Positions 56,373 through 64,000 of a stretch of 64,000 nt of DNA are shown piece after piece. Origin of the DNA: Microcaldota archaeon (GTDB lineage: Archaea; B1Sed10-29; B47-G15); NCBI GenBank assembly GCA_003660975.1, contig QMVG01000001.1, positions 62,001-126,000 on the forward strand, read 5' to 3'. Both the position numbers and the translations under genes were made by a program. Numbering within the stretch: position 1 is the stretch's first letter; every line of letters begins with the position of its first letter. The notes under the pieces were generated by a model. That model did no database searches and was not told the origin of the DNA. It saw only the letters and a list, made by a program, of their open reading frames with translations.

Positions 56373-56797
56373 TGCCAAAGAAGATGAAAGTTGTAATCAC
56401 AAAAGGAAGGAAAAAGATGGCGATGGCAAGAGCCAGGGTAAAGAAAGGCTTGAGTTCAATAAAAATAAATGGTAAGTCCTTGGATGTTATAGAACCAAAA
56501 CTAGCAAGGCTTGTCATAGAAGAGCCATTGATAATTGCAAAAGAGCTTCTTGGAGAAAAGGTCTTAGACTCGCTGGACATAGATGTTAATGTGAGTGGTG
56601 GAGGGGTAATGGGCCAAGCATATGCAGTTAGGACTGCCATAGGAAAGGCCTTAGTCCAGTGGACAGGCAGCGAAGATTTAAAGAAAAAATATTTAGAATA
56701 TGACAGAACGCTTATAATTGATGATGTTCGTGTAAAAGAACCAAAGAAGTACCTTAGGAAAGGTGCTAGGGCAAAACCAACCAAATCATATAGGTGA
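56372..56797 (+). CDS. rps9: Ribosomal protein S9
   Basis: A 141-residue head protein: VVITKGRKKMAMARARVKKGLSSIKING and GGGVMGQAYAVRTAIGKALVQW, ending KPTKSYR, whose last residues reach the decoding site. The ATG at 56372 gives the standard N-terminus. Confidence 0.95.
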   Translation: MPKKMKVVITKGRKKMAMARARVKKGLSSIKINGKSLDVIEPKLARLVIEEPLIIAKELLGEKVLDSLDIDVNVSGGGVMGQAYAVRTAIGKALVQWTGSEDLKKKYLEYDRTLIIDDVRVKEPKKYLRKGARAKPTKSYR

Positions 56798-56801
56798 GAA
56801 C

Positions 56802-56996
56802 ATGTTAATACCAATACGTTGCTTTTCGTGTGGAAGACCGATTGCCCAACACTGGGAAGTATATAAAAGTAGGATTGAAAAGGGCGAAGATCCTGGCAAG
56901 GTACTTGATGACCTTGGAGTGCACAGTTACTGTTGTAGAAGGATGTTCATAGGACATAGAGATATAATGCCGAAGCTCCTAGATTATAGCATATAA
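56802..56996 (+). CDS. rpoN: RNA polymerase subunit N (Rpb10)
   Basis: A 64-residue zinc-bundle subunit: PIRCFSCGRPIAQHW (C7, C10) and YCCRRMFIGH (adjacent cysteines near 44-45), the diagnostic CxxC...CC pattern. GGTGAGAAC precedes the ATG. tRNA-Pro begins on the next base after the stop; an rpoK gene, often next, is not here. Confidence 0.96.
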   Translation: MLIPIRCFSCGRPIAQHWEVYKSRIEKGEDPGKVLDDLGVHSYCCRRMFIGHRDIMPKLLDYSI

Positions 56997-57111
56997 GGGG
57001 CCATAGGGTAGCCTGGTCCATCCCCCCAGCTTGGGGTGCTGGTAACCCGAGTTCAAAAAGAGGGGCCCCACTCAGGAGAGAGGACCTCTCTTGAAAATCT
57101 CGGTGGCCCCA
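56997..57111 (+). tRNA. tRNA-Pro(GGG) with a 40-nt intron in the T-loop
   Basis: Acceptor GGGGCCA/TGGCCCC, anticodon stem CCAGC/GCTGG, loop TTGGGGT with anticodon GGG. The T-stem CCGAG (57047-57051) and CTCGG (57099-57103) are separated by 47 nt instead of 7. Removing 57058-57097 restores TTCAAAT and a 75-nt tRNA identical in layout to tRNA-Pro(UGG). The insert's edges pair (TTCAAAAAGAGG with CCTCTCTTGAA), giving a bulge-helix-bulge-like substrate. Runs of A leave the exact splice sites uncertain by a few bases. It starts right after the rpoN stop. Confidence 0.9.
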
Positions 57112-57125
57112 TCACGTGATAACTT

Positions 57126-58361
57126 ATGAAGATTGACAAGATAGAGCTTAAGCCTGCATACGACTCCAGAGGAAGACTTACTGTTGAGGCGGTCGTCTAC
57201 TCTGGTAAAAAATCTGCTTCTGCAAAAAGCCCGCACGGCACCAGCAGTGGCAGCTACGAAGTGGAACACCTCCCAGAAGGGGAAATAAGCATAGCAGAGG
57301 CAAAGCGAGCTTTACTTCCACAATTACTGAACAGAGAATTCCAAAAGCAGAGCGATATTGACGAAGCAATGAAGAAAATTGATGGGAGCCAGAACTTGTC
57401 TAGGTTTGGAGGTGCAGTCATACTAGCTATCTCCCTCGCTGCAGCAAAGTTGGCAGCAAAATTGGAAAAAAAGCAGTTGTTTGAGTACCTCAGTGACTCT
57501 GAGCAATATGCGATGCCATACCCTCTTGGCAAGTGTATAGGTGGTGGGGTTCATGGCAGAAAAAATTCTCCAGAGATACAGGAATTTCTCGTGCTGCCTC
57601 TTGGAGCAAAGAACATAAGGGAAGCTATAAGTATCAACAATGACGTTCATAAGAAGACGCTTGAAGAGATATTGAAAAGGTATCCAAAATTTGACAAAAA
57701 GCTTGATTTTGAGGGTGGTTGGAATCCCCCCATTAGCAATGAAGAGGCCCTTGATGTACTAACAGCCGCTGTTGAGCAGATTTCGGATGAAAGAAATGCG
57801 GACATTAGAATTGGCATTGATATGGCAGCTAGTGAATATTTCAATGGCAGGTATTATGTATACAAAAGAGAGAAACAAGAATTTAATAAAAAGGAGCAGT
57901 TTGAGTATGTAAGCAAGCTGATAAAGGATTACAAGCTGTTTTATGTTGAGGACCCTTTTGAGGAGAATGACTTCAAAAATCATGCAAAACTGTCAAGGAA
58001 ATTTAGAAATACTTTAATAGTGGGAGATGACCTGTTTACAACAAACAGCAAGAGATTAAGAGAAGGCATAAAGGAAAAGGCTTGCAATGGCATCATAATA
58101 AAACCAAACCAAATAGGCACTGTTACTGACACATACAAAACAGTTAAACTGGCAAAAAAACATTCATATGTTCCTGTCATATCACATAGGTCTGGTGAAA
58201 CCGATGATGCTAGTATATCTCACATGGCAGTTGCTTGGAATATCCCAATAATCAAAATAGGGATTTTAGGAAGAGAAAGGATTGTCAAATTAAAAGAATT
58301 GGTGGAGATTGATAGATACCTTAAAAAGGTGGGGATGAATAATATTTACTTAAAAAATTGA
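57126..58361 (+). CDS. eno: Enolase
   Basis: Interconverts 2-phosphoglycerate and PEP; 411 residues. Metal and active-site parts: IGIDMAASEYF, YVEDPFEEND, VGDDLFTTN, IIKPNQIGT and SHRSGETDD, then IKIGILGRERIVK with the second catalytic lysine. The mobile loop near residue 38 reads PHGTSSGSYE rather than PSGASTG, a mild departure. Enolase followed by S2 and MEMO is a common archaeal arrangement. Confidence 0.94.
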   Translation: MKIDKIELKPAYDSRGRLTVEAVVYSGKKSASAKSPHGTSSGSYEVEHLPEGEISIAEAKRALLPQLLNREFQKQSDIDEAMKKIDGSQNLSRFGGAVILAISLAAAKLAAKLEKKQLFEYLSDSEQYAMPYPLGKCIGGGVHGRKNSPEIQEFLVLPLGAKNIREAISINNDVHKKTLEEILKRYPKFDKKLDFEGGWNPPISNEEALDVLTAAVEQISDERNADIRIGIDMAASEYFNGRYYVYKREKQEFNKKEQFEYVSKLIKDYKLFYVEDPFEENDFKNHAKLSRKFRNTLIVGDDLFTTNSKRLREGIKEKACNGIIIKPNQIGTVTDTYKTVKLAKKHSYVPVISHRSGETDDASISHMAVAWNIPIIKIGILGRERIVKLKELVEIDRYLKKVGMNNIYLKN

Positions 58362-58364
58362 AGG

Positions 58365-58386
58365 CCCCTCTTGCTTTTTGAAGGGG
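58365..58386 (+). promoter_or_regulatory. Short inverted repeat between enolase and S2
   Basis: CCCCT (58365-58369) pairs with AGGGG (58382-58386) around a T-rich loop (CTTGCTTTTTGA). It could be a weak terminator or part of the S2 leader; the S2 ribosome binding site GAGAGGTG follows at once. Confidence 0.35.
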
Positions 58387-58402
58387 TAGAGAGGTGAAAA
58401 AT

Positions 58403-59050
58403 ATGGTTGAAAAAAACGAAGAACTCTTGGTGCCGGTAGAAAAGTACCTGGAAACAGGTGCACATATTGGCAGCAAATATCGCTCTGGTGATATGAAGAA
58501 GTTTATTTACAAGTGCAGAAACGACGGTCTCTGTGTGCTGGACATAACAACACTTGACAGAAGGATAAGAATAGCTGCTAATTTCATATCTCAGTACCCG
58601 CCAGAGAAGGTCTTGGTTGTTGCTGGGAGAACCTATGCACAGAAACCTGCCAAAAAGTTCTCAGAGCTTGTTGGCACGAAATGTGTTGTAGGGAGGTTTG
58701 TTCCAGGAACATTAACAAACCCAAACAACGAAAATTTTATTGAACCAGAGCTTGTTTTCGTTGGAGACCCTCCAGTAGACAGGCAGGCAATAAAAGAAGC
58801 AGTCAAAGCAAGAGTGCCCGTAATAAGCCTATGTGATACAAGCAACAGCTTAAAAAACATAGATCTGGTAATTCCAATGAACAATAAAGGAAAGAAAGCA
58901 CTGGCTTTAGTTTATTGGTTGCTTGCCAGAGAGGTTTTGCTAAAAAGAGGGAATATAAAAAGCTATAAAGAGTTTAATTATAAGATAGAGGACTTTATGT
59001 CTGGATATGAGGATAGAGGTGAGAAGAAGGTCAGAGGGCGTAGAAAATGA
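58403..59050 (+). CDS. rps2: Ribosomal protein S2
   Basis: A 215-residue small-subunit protein: LLVPVEKYLETGAHIGSKYRSGDMKKFIYKCRNDGLCVLDI at the start and FVPGTLTNPN...EPELVFVGDPPVDRQAIKEA. GTG 58394 is in frame; ATG 58403 behind GAGAGGTG is preferred. It overlaps MEMO by 4 nt. Confidence 0.95.
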   Translation: MVEKNEELLVPVEKYLETGAHIGSKYRSGDMKKFIYKCRNDGLCVLDITTLDRRIRIAANFISQYPPEKVLVVAGRTYAQKPAKKFSELVGTKCVVGRFVPGTLTNPNNENFIEPELVFVGDPPVDRQAIKEAVKARVPVISLCDTSNSLKNIDLVIPMNNKGKKALALVYWLLAREVLLKRGNIKSYKEFNYKIEDFMSGYEDRGEKKVRGRRK

Positions 59051-59847
59051 AACGCTTTCCAGCTGTAGCAGGCCAGTTTTATCCCCATGATGCTGCTGAG
59101 CTGGAGGCTTTTGTAAGGAAAGTGATGGAGCAGGCGTTTGTAGAAGCACGGGAGAGACCAGTAGCTCTTATATCTCCACATGCAGGTTATATCTACTCTG
59201 GACAGACTGCAGCATATTCATATAAATTGCTCTCTGCGTTTGATTTTAAAAACGCCATAATTATATCCCCAAACCATACAGGGCTTGGAGTTCCTGTTTC
59301 TATATTTCCAGAGGGAGAGTGGATAACCCCCTTGGGAAGCCTGAAGGTAAATGAGGAGATAGCAAAGAAAATCGCTTCCTCATTTAAGGCAGATGTGGAA
59401 GCACACCTTATGGAGCATGCCGTTGAGGTTCAGCTTCCATTCCTGCAGGCCATCAGGAAAGATGTAAAAATAGTCCCAATTACAGTAATGGACCAATCTC
59501 TTGATACAATGAAAGAATTGGGAAAAGTGCTTGCCAGTTGCCTAAACCCGAAAACAGATATTGTGATAGCAAGCACTGACTTCTCGCATTATATCCCTGA
59601 TGATGAGGCCAGAGAAAGGGACTCAAAAGCAATATCAGCGATAGAGAGGCTTGATGAAGACTTACTCTATGAATACCTGAAAAAATATGATATTTCTATG
59701 TGTGGCTATGGTGGCGTTGCAGCAGCAATGCTTTATGCAAAGGAGAAGAACGCCAAAAAGGCCAAGTTGCTTTATTACGACACATCTGCAACTGCTTCGG
59801 GGGATAAATCAGCTGTTGTGGGATACGCTGCCATGTATATGTATTAG
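59047..59847 (+). CDS. MEMO1-family protein
   Basis: A 266-residue MEMO homologue with the LigB/extradiol dioxygenase fold. Likely metal ligands are the histidines of SPHAGYIYSG (near residue 43) and SPNHTG and the cysteine of SMCGYGG. Archaeal members have no proven reaction; the family is often found beside S2 and isoprenoid genes. It is translationally coupled to S2. Confidence 0.9.
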   Translation: MKRFPAVAGQFYPHDAAELEAFVRKVMEQAFVEARERPVALISPHAGYIYSGQTAAYSYKLLSAFDFKNAIIISPNHTGLGVPVSIFPEGEWITPLGSLKVNEEIAKKIASSFKADVEAHLMEHAVEVQLPFLQAIRKDVKIVPITVMDQSLDTMKELGKVLASCLNPKTDIVIASTDFSHYIPDDEARERDSKAISAIERLDEDLLYEYLKKYDISMCGYGGVAAAMLYAKEKNAKKAKLLYYDTSATASGDKSAVVGYAAMYMY

Positions 59848-59875
59848 AAGAGCTATGGCTAAAAAGGGATGTAAA

Positions 59876-61072
59876 ATGAAGGACATAATATTAAAGCACG
59901 CACTAAGAAATGCCGTGCTGCACGGGGGTAAGGCCAATGTCAACGCTGTTCTCAATAAGGTCTTGGGAGAGCTTGAAAAAAAAGACATAGCACAGGTAGG
60001 CAAGCAAGTGAAAAAGGTTGTTGAAGAAGTAAACAGAATGTCTGTTAAAGAGCAAAGGGAAAAACTTTTGGAGATGTGGCCCAATGCTCTTGAGAAGAAG
60101 GTTGAGGATAAGAAAGCTTTGAAACCGCTCCCAGGAGACACGAGCCATGTTGTGCTCAGGATAGCTCCAAATCCAAACGCTCCTCTTCATCTCGGAGCAT
60201 CAAGGGGCGTAGTGATAAATGGAGAATATGCAAAGCTTTACAATGGGAAATTTATCTTAAGGCTTGATGACACAGACCCCTCTATAAAAAAACCGCTGCC
60301 TGAAGCATATGAATGGATTCCAGAAGATGTCAGGTGGCTCGGCTATAACGATTTTGAACTTGTTATAGCAAGCGATAGGATGGAGATATATTATGAATAT
60401 GCAGAGAAGCTTATTGATATTGGGGGAGCATATACCTGTACCTGCCCAAGAGAGCGCTTTGCTGAGTATAAGAGAAAAGGCATTGAATGCCCTTGCAGAA
60501 AGAAAGAAAAAGAGCAGGTAATAAAAGAATGGAAAGACATGCTTGCAGGGAAATATAAAGAAGGGGAGATTGTGCTAAGAGTAAAAACAGACATGAAGCA
60601 TAAAAATCCAGGCCTGCGGGATTGGGTTGCATTTAGAATAAAGAAAGGTGAACATCCGAGGCAGGGAAACAAGTACATTGTGTGGCCTATGCTTGATTTT
60701 CAGTCAGCGATAGATGACCACTTACTAGGAATAAGCCATATCATAAGGGGAAAGGACCTAATGCACTCAACATTTAAGCAGAAATTGCTCTATGAAAAAT
60801 TTGGATGGACGTATCCGACAACCTTGTATTGGGGAAGAGTCAAGATTCACGAATTCGGCAAAGTCTCTAGTTCTGAAATAAGAAAAGGCATTGAAGAGGG
60901 AAAATATAGTGGCTGGGATGACCCACGCTTGCCCACATTGAGAGCGCTAAGAAAGAGAGGCATAAAAGCAGAGGCCATAAGGGAATTCTGGCTTGATATA
61001 GGTCTCAGCGAGAGGGACATATCAGCGTCAATGCAGATACTTGAAGCTATAAACCGAAAATATAATAAATGA
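59876..61072 (+). CDS. gltX: Glutamyl-tRNA synthetase lacking the anticodon-binding domain
   Basis: A 398-residue archaeal-type class I GluRS. HLGA of the HIGH motif lies at H105 and KVSSS (KMSKS-type) at 329-333. The chain stops about 70 residues later at EAINRKYNK, where other archaeal GluRS (about 550 residues) continue into two beta-barrel anticodon-binding domains. L7Ae starts 70 nt on, so there is no room for a frameshifted remainder. A start at ATG 59855 (7 residues longer) is possible; GGGATG before 59876 favours the shorter. Archaea use GluRS for both tRNA-Glu and tRNA-Gln, so loss of anticodon reading could matter for specificity. Confidence 0.88.
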   Translation: MKDIILKHALRNAVLHGGKANVNAVLNKVLGELEKKDIAQVGKQVKKVVEEVNRMSVKEQREKLLEMWPNALEKKVEDKKALKPLPGDTSHVVLRIAPNPNAPLHLGASRGVVINGEYAKLYNGKFILRLDDTDPSIKKPLPEAYEWIPEDVRWLGYNDFELVIASDRMEIYYEYAEKLIDIGGAYTCTCPRERFAEYKRKGIECPCRKKEKEQVIKEWKDMLAGKYKEGEIVLRVKTDMKHKNPGLRDWVAFRIKKGEHPRQGNKYIVWPMLDFQSAIDDHLLGISHIIRGKDLMHSTFKQKLLYEKFGWTYPTTLYWGRVKIHEFGKVSSSEIRKGIEEGKYSGWDDPRLPTLRALRKRGIKAEAIREFWLDIGLSERDISASMQILEAINRKYNK

Positions 61073-61095
61073 ATATGTAGAGAATATATGCAAAG

Positions 61096-61113
61096 CTCAT
61101 TCTTATGAATGAG
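61096..61113 (+). promoter_or_regulatory. Hairpin in the L7Ae leader
   Basis: CTCATTC-TTAT-GAATGAG, a perfect 7-bp stem, lies 32 nt before the L7Ae ATG and its site GGAGGTG. L7Ae represses its own translation through a kink-turn in some archaea, but this hairpin lacks an evident kink-turn, so a plain processing or termination role is equally possible. Confidence 0.4.
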
Positions 61114-61144
61114 AATATGCCAATGAAACGGAGGTGTATTCGAC

Positions 61145-61534
61145 ATGACGGCAGTATATGTTAAGTTTGAAGTTCCAAAAGAGATGCAAAATAAAGTTTA
61201 CGAGGCTGTTGAAAAAGCACGAGATACGGGAAAAATAAGAAAAGGTGTCAATGAAACTACAAAAGCGATTGAAAGAGGCACAGCTAAATTAGTTGTCATA
61301 GCTGGTGATGTTGAACCACCAGAGATTGTTGCACATCTGCCTCTGCTTAGTGAGGAAAAAAAGGTTGATTACATCTATGTTGACAGTAAGAAGGAGTTAG
61401 GCATGGCCTGCGGCCTTCCTGTTGCCACATCTGCAATGGCGATTGTTGAGGCAGGGGATGCAAAAGAACTAATTAAAGAGATAAACAAATTTCTGAGCAG
61501 CGTGAGAAAACAGGGTGAGAAGAGTGGAGAATGA
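61145..61534 (+). CDS. rpl7ae: Ribosomal protein L7Ae
   Basis: A 129-residue kink-turn-binding protein of the ribosome, box C/D and H/ACA particles and RNase [37 protein letters not shown] and [13 protein letters not shown] are diagnostic. Strong ribosome binding site GGAGGTG. It overlaps S28e by 11 nt. Confidence 0.96.
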   Translation: MTAVYVKFEVPKEMQNKVYEAVEKARDTGKIRKGVNETTKAIERGTAKLVVIAGDVEPPEIVAHLPLLSEEKKVDYIYVDSKKELGMACGLPVATSAMAIVEAGDAKELIKEINKFLSSVRKQGEKSGE

Positions 61535-61733
61535 GGGCGTTGCCGCGCAAGTTGTTGAGATAATAGGAAAAACAGGAGTATATGGAGAGATACATCAGGT
61601 AATGGTTAAACTTTTGGAGGGCAGAGACAAGGGAAGAATTATGAGAAGGAATGTAAAAGGTTCTGTTAGGGTTGGTGATGTCCTAATATTACTTAACCCA
61701 GAAACAGAAGCAAAACCAATAAAGGCGAGGTAA
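61524..61733 (+). CDS. rps28e: Ribosomal protein S28e
   Basis: A 69-residue OB-fold protein: [49 protein letters not shown] at 61524 behind GGGTGAGA gives the family length; another in-frame GTG is at 61515. Confidence 0.94.
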   Translation: MENEGVAAQVVEIIGKTGVYGEIHQVMVKLLEGRDKGRIMRRNVKGSVRVGDVLILLNPETEAKPIKAR

Positions 61734-61737
61734 TCAC

Positions 61738-61920
61738 ATGGTCAAGTGTAGCTTTTGTGGAAAGGAGATTCCAAAAGGTACTGGAAAGATATACGTTCTA
61801 AAAGATGGAACTGCATATTATTATTGTTCTTCGAAATGCGAAAGGAATCACTTGAAATTGAAAAGAAAACCTGCGAAAACGACATGGGTAAAGAAAGCTA
61901 AAAAGGAGGGCAAAGAGTGA
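61738..61920 (+). CDS. rpl24e: Ribosomal protein L24e
   Basis: A 60-residue zinc-binding protein: VKCSFCGKEIPKGTGKIYVLKDG (C4, C7) and YYCSSKCERNHLKLKR. It ends overlapping the NDK start by 4 nt. The order L7Ae-S28e-L24e-NDK-aIF5B is conserved in many euryarchaea. Confidence 0.95.
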   Translation: MVKCSFCGKEIPKGTGKIYVLKDGTAYYYCSSKCERNHLKLKRKPAKTTWVKKAKKEGKE

Positions 61921-62510
61921 TTGAAAGAACCTTCGTGCTCATAAAACCAGACGCAGTGCAAAGAGGAATTGTTGGCCAAATAATAGAGCGCTTTGAAAGG
62001 GTTGGTTTAAGGATAGCTGCCCTAAAACTTGTATGGCCTACAAAAGAGATAGTTGATGAACACTATCCAAATGTAGAACAGTGGTTGAGAAGCGTTGGTG
62101 AAAAAGCATTAAAAGGTTACGAAAAACAGGGAAAGAAAGTTGAAGAAGACCCAATAGAAATAGGTAAGAGGGTTAAGAGGATGCTTTTGGATTACTTGAC
62201 ATCTGGACCTGTTATTGCAATGGTGCTTGAAGGAAATCACGCTGTAAAGCTTGTAAGGAAGATAGTTGGCCCAACAGAGCCTCTTGAGGCTCCTCCTGGC
62301 ACAATAAGAGGAGATTTTACAAAGGACAGTTACGTCAGTGCTGACACGCTTGGCCGTTCTGTGAGGAATATTATTCATGCGTCTGACTCAAGGAAAGAGG
62401 CAGAAAGAGAGATAAGAATTTGGTTTTCAGAGAGCGAGATAATAGATTATGAAAGACCAGATATTTACGTCATACTCGGCAAAGATTATAAAAAGTTGAA
62501 AAAAGAATAG
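61917..62510 (+). CDS. ndk: Nucleoside diphosphate kinase, extended form
   Basis: Transfers phosphate between nucleoside di- and triphosphates through a phospho-histidine (H154 in NIIHASDS). At 197 residues it is about 45 longer than usual. Extra sequence lies after DEHYPN (residues about 44-80, WLRSVGEKALKGYEK...), before the active His (KDSYVSADTL) and at the C-terminus (DYERPDIYVILGKDYKK). All core motifs (TFVLIKPDAVQRG, SGPVIAMVLEG, APPGTIRGDF) are intact. The GTG start overlaps the L24e stop. Confidence 0.92.
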   Translation: MIERTFVLIKPDAVQRGIVGQIIERFERVGLRIAALKLVWPTKEIVDEHYPNVEQWLRSVGEKALKGYEKQGKKVEEDPIEIGKRVKRMLLDYLTSGPVIAMVLEGNHAVKLVRKIVGPTEPLEAPPGTIRGDFTKDSYVSADTLGRSVRNIIHASDSRKEAEREIRIWFSESEIIDYERPDIYVILGKDYKKLKKE

Positions 62511-62524
62511 AATATTAGTAAAAA

Positions 62525-62546
62525 GGCCCTCGGCCAAAACTGAGGG
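62525..62546 (+). promoter_or_regulatory. Alternative hairpins in the aIF5B leader
   Basis: GGCC-CTC-GGCC (62525-62535) and CCCTC-N10-GAGGG (62527-62546) overlap and exclude each other; GGG...TTTTTCCC follows. They could be a terminator for NDK or control aIF5B expression. Confidence 0.4.
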
Positions 62547-62578
62547 AACTAATTTTTCCCTCTCAAACAGGTGTAGAT

Positions 62579-64000
62579 ATGCCTATAAGAAGCCCAATAA
62601 TATGTGTCTTGGGACATGTAGACCATGGAAAAACCATGATATTGGATAGGATTAGAGGCACTGCCATAACTGCAAAAGAGGCAGGAGGCATAACCCAGCA
62701 CGTGGGGGCTTCGTTTATACCAAAGGCTGTTATTGAAAGTAAGTGCAAGGACCTATTAGAACAGTATAAGTTCAAGCTGAGAATACCTGGCCTGCTTTTT
62801 ATAGACACGCCGGGCCATGAAGCTTTTACCACATTAAGGAAAAGAGGCGGAAGCATTGCAGATTTGGCTGTTTTGGTCATAGACATAAGCCAAGGCATAC
62901 AACCTCAAACAATAGAAAGCATAGATATCCTCCGTTCCTATAAGACTCCCTTTGTAGTCGCTGCCAATAAGATTGACTTAATAGATGGATGGGAAGCCCA
63001 CGAAAATGCCTGCTTTATGAAAAGTTTCCAAAAGCAAAGGGATTTTGTGAAGGAAAACCTTGACAAAAAGATTTACGAAATAATCGGGCAGCTTGGAGAA
63101 AGGAATTTTGACTCAGAGAGGTTTGACAGGGTGAAGGATGTCACGAAGGAGGTGCTCATAATCCCAGTAAGTGCGAAGACAGGTGAAGGTATAAAAGAGC
63201 TGTTGATGTTCCTGGCTGCCTTGTCTCAAAAATTCATAAAAGACAGATTAGAGATATCACCTGAATCTGCCGCAAAAGGCACTGTTCTTGAGATAAAGGA
63301 AGTGAAAGGCCTTGGAACAACAGCTGATGCTATAATATACGATGGGTGCATAAGGGAAGGAGACACGGTGGCCATGGCCTCGATTGATGATGTCGTGATC
63401 ACAAAGATAAGGGCATTGCTTGAACCAGCACCCCTTGAAGAAATAAGAGACAGTAGCAGAAAATTTAAGCGTGTGGCAATGGTTGTGGCTGCTGCGGGTG
63501 TTAAGATTGCTGCGCCAAATCTTGAAAAGGTGGTTGCAGGCAGTCCTTTAAGAGTCGTAAAGGAGAATATAGATGAGATTGTTGACGAAATAAGAAAGGA
63601 GATTTCTTCAGTGATTGTGAATGAGGAGGGCGAGGGAGTAATTGCAAGAGCAGATACACTAGGCAGCCTGGAGGCCATGATAAATCTGTTTTCAAAGGAA
63701 GGAATCCCCATATCAAGTGCCAATATAGGAATGCTCACTAAACTTGACTTAACGAAGGCAGAAACGATGAGGCAAAAAAACAGATACTTGGGTGTCCTTT
63801 TTGCTTTTAACGTGGCTGTACCCCGTGAGATAGAAGAAGAGGCAAAAAAACAGGGCATTAAAATCTTCTGCTCTGATGTTATTTATAAATTAATAGAGGA
63901 CTATAAAGAGTGGTTGAAAGAGGAGAGAGAGAAAGAAAAGATGGAGAGACTAAAAAAATATATACTGCCTGCGAAGATTAAAGTATTGCCTGGCTTTATA
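62579..64000 (+). CDS. infB: Translation initiation factor aIF5B (IF-2), partial at window end
   Basis: The first 474 codons of the GTPase that joins ribosomal subunits. It starts RSPIICVLGHVDHGKT (P-loop), with DTPGHEAF, NKID and SAK motifs, then domain II (KGTVLEIKEVKGLGTTADAIIYDG) and part of domain III. The frame stays open to the last base, so the C-terminal domains lie beyond the window. GGTGTAGAT precedes the ATG. There is no intein in the visible part. Confidence 0.95.
   Translation, partial: MPIRSPIICVLGHVDHGKTMILDRIRGTAITAKEAGGITQHVGASFIPKAVIESKCKDLLEQYKFKLRIPGLLFIDTPGHEAFTTLRKRGGSIADLAVLVIDISQGIQPQTIESIDILRSYKTPFVVAANKIDLIDGWEAHENACFMKSFQKQRDFVKENLDKKIYEIIGQLGERNFDSERFDRVKDVTKEVLIIPVSAKTGEGIKELLMFLAALSQKFIKDRLEISPESAAKGTVLEIKEVKGLGTTADAIIYDGCIREGDTVAMASIDDVVITKIRALLEPAPLEEIRDSSRKFKRVAMVVAAAGVKIAAPNLEKVVAGSPLRVVKENIDEIVDEIRKEISSVIVNEEGEGVIARADTLGSLEAMINLFSKEGIPISSANIGMLTKLDLTKAETMRQKNRYLGVLFAFNVAVPREIEEEAKKQGIKIFCSDVIYKLIEDYKEWLKEEREKEKMERLKKYILPAKIKVLPGFI

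Noticed and set aside
56997-57111. tRNA-Pro(GGG) as a broken pseudogene
   Set aside because: All stems pair perfectly once the insert is removed, and the insert ends are mutually complementary, which fits an intron better than decay.
59876-61145. GluRS truncated by a frameshift
   Set aside because: Only about 70 nt separate the stop from L7Ae, and they encode nothing resembling the missing domain in any frame.

Overview
The window is chromosomal DNA of an archaeon. It carries split RNA polymerase genes (B''/B' and A'/A''), eukaryote-type ribosomal proteins (L30e, L14e, L18e, L19e, L32e, L34e, L24e, L7Ae, S4e, S28e), aIF-1/SUI1, RNase P p29, Cbf5, EF-2 with a diphthamide-type histidine, TATA-box promoters and tRNA introns. 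It is AT-rich and very compact: stop and start codons often overlap, and the usual ribosome binding site is GGTGAT. Compactness, a truncated glutamyl-tRNA synthetase and an intron in a tRNA T-loop are compatible with a DPANN-like or small euryarchaeal lineage. The phylum cannot be fixed from this window alone.

Layout. 0-11.5 kb: mixed housekeeping genes (Trm11-like methyltransferase, PEP synthase, exported metallo-hydrolase, Lrp regulator, TrkH/TrkA potassium uptake, HDAC-family deacetylase, thymidylate kinase, RHH-like protein, DUF429 protein) with tRNAs Gln, Val, Pro, Leu, Thr and Met between them. 11.7-18.2 kb: a block of secreted and membrane-anchored proteins arranged A1-B1-A2-B2-C, where A2-B2 duplicates A1-B1. 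18.2-21.8 kb: tRNA-Thr with a repeat element, a NYN-domain gene bracketed by matching palindromes, acetyl-CoA synthetase, a small unknown gene, and tRNAs Pro, Tyr (intron) and Asp. 21.9-34.7 kb: rpoH-B''-B'-A'-A''-L30e-NusA-S12-S7-EF2-EF1A-S10. 34.8-37.4 kb: tRNA-Ser, an unknown gene, archease and RtcB. 37.6-53.1 kb: the large ribosomal protein operon from L3 through SecY, Adk, the DUF106 protein, L34e, Cmk, L14e and Cbf5. 53.2-57 kb: S13-S4-S11-RpoD-tRNA-Leu-L18e-L13-S9-RpoN-tRNA-Pro. 57-64 kb: enolase, S2, MEMO, GluRS, L7Ae, S28e, L24e, NDK and the start of aIF5B (cut by the window end).

The genes mainly build the transcription and translation machinery. RNA processing is also represented: two intron-bearing tRNAs, the archease/RtcB ligase pair, RNase P p29 and Cbf5. 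I saw no CRISPR array, insertion sequence, intein or rRNA gene, and no stretch over 300 bases without a gene.

Most noteworthy: (1) tRNA-Pro(GGG) with a 40-nt intron in the T-loop; (2) rpoD running 38 nt into tRNA-Leu(GAG), its stop codon lying in the anticodon loop; (3) a GluRS lacking the anticodon-binding domain; (4) short hairpin elements behind tRNA-Val and tRNA-Thr that end in a second copy of that tRNA's own 3' end; (5) the tandemly duplicated surface-protein module; (6) a perfectly palindromic TATA box midway between acetyl-CoA synthetase and an unknown gene; (7) a shared leader motif upstream of the two big ribosomal operons.
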